The translations under genes were made by a program, and so were the position numbers. Positions 56,908 to 64,000 of a stretch of DNA of 64,000 nucleotides are shown piece by piece (position 1 is the first letter of the stretch; each line of letters opens with the position of its first letter). Location of the stretch: positions 86,329,955 through 86,393,954 of the forward strand of contig NC_091122.1 of NCBI RefSeq assembly GCF_040183065.1. The letters run 5' to 3'. This DNA comes from Periplaneta americana. Lineage: Eukaryota; Arthropoda; Insecta; Blattodea; Blattidae. A model generated the notes under the pieces. It did not search any database and was not told where the DNA came from. It worked only from the letters and a program-made list of their open reading frames with translations.

Positions 56908-58259
56908 AGTAATGATTACTGAAACCGCTGTTAAGATCATATACAGTAAGTAAATTGTACACAGAATCGCACAATATTAGCCAATAGGATGAAGAAATAC
57001 TAGTGGGCCTAGAAAACGGTCGTCACAGAAAATAATACTGCAGCCGAAATGGAGCTCTAACGAAGAACAAGACCATTCCAGTTTTCTGTTAAATTTCTTA
57101 CGTTGTAACACGCATCATTTGTAGTAGAAATGACATTTCCGAATATACATGAACGATTTCATTTTTTATTCTATGTATACATTTCCTGCATTATATTTCC
57201 CTCTATGAACTTCACATTTTTAAGAATGCAAACTTGCAATGTTTTCGTCATTACGTATTTAATTATTAAAAATTAAGTGAAAATTTGTTAAATTCACATC
57301 ATGAATGAATTCTCAAGAAGCCTGAATTTCGCACTAATTTCATAGTTACATTATATTCCAAAGGCAAATGTTAAGTTTTATAATTCACGAAACTACGAAA
57401 GAGCGAACGAAAATCTGTGCGCTTGACTATTGTGATGGGGCGGTGCAAACACAGACAGAGCGACCAATAAGCAGTCGGCTGATTTACCTAGTTTTTCAGA
57501 CTCACATGTAACTCGTATTGCAACAAAAGGGAATTTTCACACTAACGCAATTCGAAAATATTTATTATTTTAAGTCTCGAAAATATTTTCCTTTTACCGC
57601 AGGCTGATATCCGTATTTTCTAAAGTTTACAGAAAATAAACACGATTTTAAACTGACAAGTAGAGAGAGATTTTTTTCCAAAAGTTAGTCAATAATATGC
57701 CTTTGAAATGGACATAAATTTATGAATATCAGCTAGTAATTTTTCACCTATTACCCTATCATCGCCTTTATCTCATAAACTGAAGTATTCGCACTTCTCC
57801 AGTAAAAGAGACAAAGAAATCTTATTCGACTATGTACGTCTAGGACTGATAGCACGTAAACAAAAAAACAGACGATCGACCTAATTGAACCTAAACGCAA
57901 TACCGAATCTTGTCTGAGGCCCAAGACTGTATAATTCTTTTATTAATGATTATCTACACTTAATACTAATAACGAATAAAGTCGGTTTTCAAATGAAATA
58001 TTTAAATTACTTTTGTAAACTTTCCTTTAAGAGGAAAACTGACTCTTAAAAATATAGTGTATGTTTTTATATTATAATTAATCTTGTTTAATTTTGTAAT
58101 ACGACTTTCATAATTTGCCATTCTATTTTAATGGTATATTTTTACTTTGACCTTTTCAAGAACACTACCGAGCACAAGCACTGGTTTTTACAGGAGTAAG
58201 CTAATTATAAAATATTTTATTTAAAATGTTTGCAAAACAGTTCAATAGAGCGAACAGCC
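56908..58259. other. unassigned DNA
   Basis: No gene was recognised. A GC-richer patch lies near 57410-57490. Confidence 0.35.
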
Positions 58260-58540
58260 CATAAAGGGCTAACGTCGACCACTCGGCTGCTGGTATCATT
58301 TCTACATGCCTCAGAAGAGGTAAACGGTCATTTAGCCAGTATGAAAGTTCCGTGCGGTTAGCACCCGTTATAGTAACTGGTTTTCAAAACCGGATTTCGC
58401 TACCTATTGTGGCTTTGGTGGGCACTGATCTCATACACTGGCAAAAATTTAATGAGAAAGTTCCTCCCCATGAGGATTCGTACCAGCATGCTTTCCTAAA
58501 TGCGAGTCCTTGACTTGATGCCTTAGACCACGAAGTTAGC
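58260..58540 (-). mobile_element. tRNA-derived SINE
   Basis: On the minus strand a tRNA-like head runs from about 58540 to 58460, with an A-box-like CGTGGTCTAAGGCATCA and a B-box-like GGTACGAATCC. The spacing suits a Ser/Leu-type tRNA with a long variable arm. The GC-rich body to about 58260 stands out from the AT-rich flanks. Confidence 0.6.
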
Positions 58541-58569
58541 TATAGTGCGGGACGCTCAATAAAATTATT

Positions 58570-58655
58570 ACTTTTACCATTATTATTATTAATATTATTA
58601 TTATTATTATTAGTAGTAGTAGTAGTAGTAGTAGTAGTATTACTACTACTGTTAC
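58570..58655. repeat. (ATT)n-(AGT)n-(ACT)n microsatellite
   Basis: Adjacent trinucleotide runs. Confidence 0.9.
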
Positions 58656-58879
58656 TTCTTTTAGACCCTGAATAATGTTCAACCAGAGTAGTTGCAGTTG
58701 TGTCATTGGGATAGGATGATATAAGCTGGGCGTTTACACAATGAGCCAATGAATAAGATAAAGTAGGTATGACGAAAATACAATTTATATCAGTCAACAA
58801 GGCAACTTTTGATCTTCATTAGTCAACTTGTATGATTGCTCTGAATTATACAATATACAATCATTTTAATTTATTCATT

Positions 58880-58990
58880 TACGGGGTAAGGACCCTGCCA
58901 TTATCTCCTGGCTAAGTTGCCTTATGAGTGATTCCTTATTGGTGTAACTTATGAGGTTTCCAGCCAGCCTTCTAACTGTTGACTAAACAT
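58880..58990 (+). repeat. SINE-like repeat, partial copy (c)
   Basis: CCATTATCTCCTGGCTAAG, then TATGAGTGATTCCTTATTGG and the CTAAC end align with 49290-49385 and 53205-53298. The 5' half is missing. Confidence 0.75.
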
Positions 58991-59008
58991 ATTATTAATG
59001 GTAAATGA

Positions 59009-59053
59009 CATAATAATAATAATAATTATAATAATAATAATGATGATGATGAT
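59009..59053. repeat. (AAT)n-(GAT)n microsatellite
   Basis: Short trinucleotide run. Confidence 0.9.
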
Positions 59054-59089
59054 AGAAACTTCTACGTATCATGAAAAATCACTGACTGC

Positions 59090-60150
59090 ATGACAGATTG
59101 AGAAACTGCACTTTAAATACTTCGAAATTTTATCACAAAGTAGGCATTGAGAACAATATTTTTAGATTTAGTACAATCATTAATATAATATAGTATAATA
59201 AAATAGGGTGGAATAGCATCAACTGTACTTAATCCATCAATTTTATTACACAGAAGATTAATACAATTTGTCTAGCCAAAAATATGGATTATCCAACAAA
59301 TTTAATTTATACAGATTTTAAAGTATTAACTATTGAAGAAATGTATAAATAGGCCTATAGTTAGTAACGTACTACCGCAGAAATCAAATAAAACATAAAT
59401 CTAATCGACATAAATATTGTACTTGAAGACAAAAGTCTACTTTCCCATTAATTGAGCCTAAATGTCACACAAGTGCAGCTCTTAAACATGGTGCTAGTTT
59501 CGGCCCAAAACTTTATAATAATGTGTGGATATAAAAAGGGAAAAGTTGAGACGGTGTCGGGTGGAGTTCCCGGGTAGTTCAGTGGTAGAGCGCTGGTACG
59601 TTCAACCAGAGGTCCCGGGATCGATACCCGGCCCCGGAACAATTTTTCCCTTGAAATTATTAAAATCTGCTTTACAGGGAGCTTCACCTGAAAGACTAGA
59701 TTTGCACAATATTACAAACAATTTTCCAAATTTGAAATACTTTAAAATTGAAGCTTTTAAAAAAGAAATTTTACATCTTGATTACACACAGAAATTTATA
59801 AAATTAGTCATGATATATAATATTAACACATAACATATTTTTAACTTTTATTTCTGTCGACTATATTCATGTTTTTTTTGAATATCACTGGCTTCTGTCT
59901 GATTGTCAATTTATATTAAATGTGTTTTTTCTCTCTTTTTCTCTTCGTTTTTTTCTCTGTTTGTTATTTATTGGTCTGAATTAAGTTAATTACTGTATTT
60001 AGCAAACTGTCTTTGTAAATTTTATGTTATATTATTGGCTAAGACCACACCGTACACGAGTCTGGCTCTTACGGTAGTGGCTACAAACATTTTTGTTTTA
60101 TTATTTTAATTTGTACTCACTAGCTAGCTAGTTAAATAAATAAAAAATAA
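59090..60150 (+). mobile_element. jockey-like LINE, second copy
   Basis: It aligns with the minus-strand element at 2284-3150, including NMDYPTNLIY(A/T)DFKVLTIEE, FGP(R/K)LYN, KYFKIEAFKKEI and the whole 3' UTR to GCTAGCTAG plus a TAAA tail. Compared with copy 1 it has a GGCCTA insertion at 59350 and a SINE at about 59520-59705. The coding frame is broken. Confidence 0.85.
59520..59705 (+). mobile_element. tRNA-derived SINE inside the LINE copy
   Basis: The insert is absent from LINE copy 1. Its core (59566-59640) folds as a tRNA: D arm GTTC/GAGC, anticodon arm CTGGT/ACCAG with loop ACGTTCA (GTT at the anticodon position), and T arm CCGGG/CCCGG. The acceptor stem has a mismatch or extra base, position 33 is C instead of U, and the T loop starts with A. 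It is therefore a pseudo-tRNA head of a SINE, not a working tRNA-Asn gene. Confidence 0.75.
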
Positions 60151-61299
60151 TAATAGATTCTTCTTGAAATAAGTGACATATAAAATAAATTTTCGCTTAC
60201 AATTTGCACGTAAACATAGGAATGTAAAACCCCACAACCAACTATCAATGAAAACTTATGTCACAATAAAATCTGATATCGCTGTTTTGCACTAGGATTG
60301 AGTCATCGTAACTGACATTCAATAGATTGAAATCAATGAAATGGAACTCTCAAGAATATTCTCATTTGTGTCAGTGTTCCGATATCATCACATTTAAAGA
60401 ACGCAAAAGTAGACGCAAGCGTTCTAATAAATATTTTGGGAACACGCAGTACAGTAGAACTCACAAATTTGGACTAATTTCAAGGAAAATACAGTCCGAA
60501 TTATTTAACGAATTGTAGAGAATTTGTTTGAACAAGATTATTTTAACAACTGAGAAAATAATGATACTGTATTATTGTTTAATCACTAACCTAATGTTCA
60601 TTCATTATATTTTAGAAACATATGGACACAAAACATTAATTTGAAAACTAATGATTTTGAAGTCCAAGTCAATTACTCCACATGAAGTGCATAATGTAAC
60701 TAACTTTAAAAAATATACATGGAACACAAAACGTTAACTAGAAAAGGATTAAGGTTGAACTTGTTTAGTGAAAGTCAATTACTGCGCAGCAAGTACTAGA
60801 TTAGGAATTTTCGGACTGTGTTTTAAAGAGAGAGTTTGAGTATTGTCTGCGTCTGTTTGCACTGCAGTTCTCTATGTACTCTACGCACATCATATCATAT
60901 TTCTTCCAAGGGAAGATAATATTTATATTTCCAATTTTATTTCATAAATTCAATTAATATATCCAACTGTATCTCATGTCGAGTAATTTGAACTTATAAC
61001 TACATTTTTCACTCTTTACATTCACTTCTACCTTCAATGTGAGGAAAATTAATCTTGAAGTAACATGTATATAAGAATATCTCTCATTATCTATCGTGTA
61101 TAAAAATCAAGGACGTACCGTACCTTGAAAAAAATTATAAAATAGAAATTTCACCCATCACCCTCCTTCCCTTAATATCCTTTCAATAGTACTACGTATA
61201 TGGATAAGATCTTGTAAAATGATATTCACATTAATATTTTTTATTAAATTTTACATTAATATCTAACTAATATGAAATAATAATAAAAATAATATTAAT
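60151..61299. other. AT-rich DNA, nothing recognised
   Basis: A 63-codon frame at 60327-60518 has no motif. Confidence 0.4.
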
Positions 61300-61310
61300 A
61301 ATTATAATAA

Positions 61311-61341
<31 letters not shown>

Positions 61342-61362
61342 TTTACTTATTTAATTATTTAT
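61300..61362. repeat. (ATT)n and (TTTA)n simple repeats
   Basis: Short adjoining ATT and TTTA runs. Confidence 0.85.
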
Positions 61363-61449
61363 TTATAAGTCTCCTAGCTTCCCAATACAACCGACCTTTA
61401 GATCTATTGTGGTGACTGTGAAGTGCTGTGGAGCCTTTATCTGTTTCCA

Positions 61450-61541
<92 letters not shown>
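61450..61541. repeat. (AAT)n microsatellite
   Basis: About 30 units with one AAC variant. Confidence 0.95.
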
Positions 61542-61543
<2 letters not shown>

Positions 61544-62260
61544 TGAGAACATAAGAAGTGAAACTTTCCAACCTGTAAATGATCAGTAATCTTTTTAAAT
61601 GTTCGTGCAATTAGGGGCTATATATTAGGATTAAATTTAAAGCTTCTATGCTGAAACAATTGGTTTAATATAACTAAAATATAATATAAAAAATGAAGTA
61701 CACAAAAGTAAAGTGATTATAATATATATTTTATGGACACTAATATTATTTGTTTTAAAGTCTTTATCCGGCAAGTACGATTTAATTGTAAAGCACCGAC
61801 ACCTGTTGGATCAGACAATGCTCATTGATTCGTTGATTGTTACCGGTGTAGGAACATTCTTTGAATCGTTGACGCTTAATAACTAAACTGCAGAAGAGAA
61901 GTTAGAAAAAAAACTTTCTTATTGGCCTGTATACTCGCACTCGTTCCAGTCGGCTTTATTTCGTTCTTGGCTCAATTTTTAGTTTTCTTTCATGACACGC
62001 TATCGTTCCTCCAACCGTTGATTTCATAATAAATCGACTTTCTATAATGTTATGTGTTGAATTACCTTAGGCTCCTTTCTTTAGTTGAGACTGCAATATC
62101 ATTTTACTACAACAAAATCCTCATTTTTCTACACACTTTGTATTTTCTCTTATTTACATCCTCTACTCTCCATAAAATCATCCGTAAATCTTCCTTCAAG
62201 TTAAATTGAATTTTTACTCATACTTTTTGGCCAATGGTTAAATTTTGCAATCTGTTCTTA

Positions 62261-62262
<2 letters not shown>
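61542..62262. other. AT-rich DNA, nothing recognised
   Basis: No gene or repeat was recognised. Confidence 0.4.

Positions 62263-62336
<74 letters not shown>
62263..62336. repeat. (ATT)n microsatellite
   Basis: About 24 units. Confidence 0.95.
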
Positions 62337-63262
62337 GTTATCCAAATATTGACACCCTATTTTATCCTTTGGTATATTAGGGTTGTAATTTGTTACATGT
62401 GAAATACATTATGTAGAGATAATACACAATTTTAAAGAAGTAGTAGTAGGCATGAGTCATAGTTACAATATAAATACACTAATTACGTTATGCAATAATT
62501 ACATTCAGTTAAAACAAAATTAAATAAAATTAGAAATTATAATCGAAGGTGTAGAGAGATTGCAAGAATATGGCATAAATTTGCGATTTTATACATAATT
62601 TTAAGCAATAGTAAAGATATTATGCACAAAATTGTCTTATTTACAAATTAAACACCTAATATATATGCGGTTTGCGATAGTAAAGAAATAAAAACCAAAT
62701 TACTTACGGTTAAAAACTATATACCTGTCATCAAATACTGAACAACTGTTCTTATAATTGGCAGTTAAAGATTAATACTAAATGTGGACCTGTATACGTC
62801 TTAAATGTATTCCATACCATAAGGTCAGAGCGTTATTTGTACAATAATTTTAAATTCTTTCTTCCAAAATTGTGGAACAATCACTTCATATATTGACAAG
62901 TTAAGTTCGTATCAGATCATCCATCGTATTCACTTTATTGATACATCACAGTACTCATATTGAAATCTTCATTTGGATTCTTATTTTAGTTTAATTTTCG
63001 GATATAAGATCTCAATTTTTCAGAAAGATGTACGTATATTTTCTTACAATGAGAATAAAATATTAAGAAATGAATCTTAATAACTTCGTCTTTCTCTATT
63101 GCGACTATTTAAAAAATAGGCCGCGAAGCACATCAGTTGTGACCCGTTACCGAGGGGGAACCGCGTTTTGAGTGATATACACTGTTTTATTTGTTCAAGT
63201 AATAATTACTGCAGAGCATATTTTCTCAAAATACCAGCATCTATAGTTTTGTCTAACATTTA
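62337..63262. other. AT-rich DNA, nothing recognised
   Basis: No gene or repeat was recognised. Confidence 0.4.
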
Positions 63263-63871
63263 TAATACTTACTTACAAATGGCTTTTAAGGAACCCGAAA
63301 GTTCATTGCCGCCCTCACATAAGCCCGCCATCTGTCCCTATCCTGAGCAAGATTAATCCATTCTCTATCATCACTCCCCACTTCCCTCAAATCCATTTTA
63401 ATATTATCCTCCCATCTACGTCTCGGCCTCCCTAAAGGTCTTTTTCCCTCCGGTCTCCCAACTAACACTCTATATGCATTTCTGGATTCGCCCATACGTG
63501 CTACGTGCCCTGCCCATCGCAAACGTCTGGATTTAATGTTTCTTATTATGTTAGGTGAAGAGTACAATGCGTACAGTTCTGTGTTGTGTAACTTTCTCCA
63601 TTCTCCTGTAACTTCATCCCGCTTAGCCCCAAATATTTTCCTAAGAACCTTATTCTCAAACACCTTCAACCTATGTTCCTCTCTCAGAGTGAGAGTCCAA
63701 GTTTCACAACTATACAGAAGAACCGGTAATATAACTGTTTTATAAATTCTAACTTTCAGATTTTTTGACAGCAAACTGGATGATAAGAGCTTCTCAACCG
63801 AATAATAACACGCATTTCCCATATTTATTCTGCGTTTAATTTCCTCCCGAGTGTCATTTATATTTATTACC
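63263..63871 (-). mobile_element. RTE LINE copy 3, 5'-truncated
   Basis: On the minus strand it enters the RTE frame at GTAATAAATATAAATGACAC (equivalent to about 37311 of copy 1) and runs to the conserved stop and a TTTGTAAGTAAGTA tail. Only the last fifth of the element was inserted, typical of incomplete target-primed reverse transcription. Confidence 0.9.
63286..63865 (-). CDS. RTE C-terminal domain, open
   Basis: An unbroken frame (178 codons from 63822, extending slightly upstream) covers [72 protein letters not shown] and the RVP end. It is the region after the RT palm and carries no catalytic residues. The match to 37340-37893 is close, and here no stop is present, so this copy looks younger than the one at 30531-31031. 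Confidence 0.85.
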
Positions 63872-64000
63872 AGGGAAAGGATTTATATGTAAATACATAT
63901 TTACTTATAAAGCTAATATAATTTATATTTTGCATTATCTTTATGTTTCACAATGTGTAGGGTTGAAAAATCCTACTTTTATTTTCCATATTTTTCCATA

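Noticed and set aside
59566-59640. Functional tRNA-Asn gene
   Set aside because: Acceptor mismatch or extra base, C at position 33, altered T loop, and location inside a SINE insert.

Overview
The window looks like about 64 kb of AT-rich, intergenic or intronic DNA from an insect nuclear genome. A cockroach or termite is the best guess. That rests on my recognition of the RTE-type LINE family, of SINE parts and of the abundance of the octamer TAGGCCTA, not on any search. There are no bacterial-style operons, CRISPR arrays or rRNA genes, and no functional tRNA gene. Almost every long open frame is a piece of a transposable element, a chance frame through low-complexity DNA, or antisense to one of these.

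Layout, left to right. 0.3-10.8 kb: SINE scrap, a jockey-like LINE on the minus strand (2.28-4.0 kb), a foldback element (5.48-6.17 kb), LINE 3' ends (6.67-7.5 kb) and a nest of SINE in LINE in LINE (8.1-10.8 kb). 11.4-13.3 kb: three copies of a 182-183 bp MITE with 7-bp target duplications. 14.3-25.2 kb: SINE and LINE ends, a TTAA-flanked foldback element that carries a TA-flanked MITE, an R2-type LINE fragment, and a LINE whose 3' end abuts a (GATAT)n array. 27.0-27.3 kb: the one convincing host-gene segment, the C-terminal exon of a TUSC2/FUS1 homologue on the minus strand. 28-32.5 kb: RT scraps, a 5'-truncated RTE LINE with another LINE nested in it, and a decayed mariner. 32.7-38.7 kb: a Tigger-like element, a nearly full-length but dead RTE LINE, and MULE transposase remnants. 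40.9-46.6 kb: microsatellites, a small MITE, SINE and hAT scraps, and a possible BED-type zinc-finger exon. 47.3-55.2 kb: the most complex nest, with a Tigger inside a SINE, an R2-type LINE split by a foldback element that is itself split by another Tigger, a SINE in the same LINE, and a mariner. 56-64 kb: a second TTAA foldback copy, tRNA-derived SINEs, a second copy of the jockey-like LINE with a SINE in it, microsatellites, and the 3' end of a third RTE copy.

The genes do not work together as a system; the window is a layered record of insertions. Several layers can be read exactly, because target duplications, paired lengths and restored reading frames agree. The least expected signal is TAGGCCTA. 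It occurs 15 times, against roughly 0.5 expected at about 30% GC. In a direct comparison of two LINE copies it is a GGCC inserted at a TA with TA duplicated, which is what an excision footprint of a TA-targeting transposon with GG...CC ends would look like. Two such elements (Tigger-like, GGG...CC termini) are present here.
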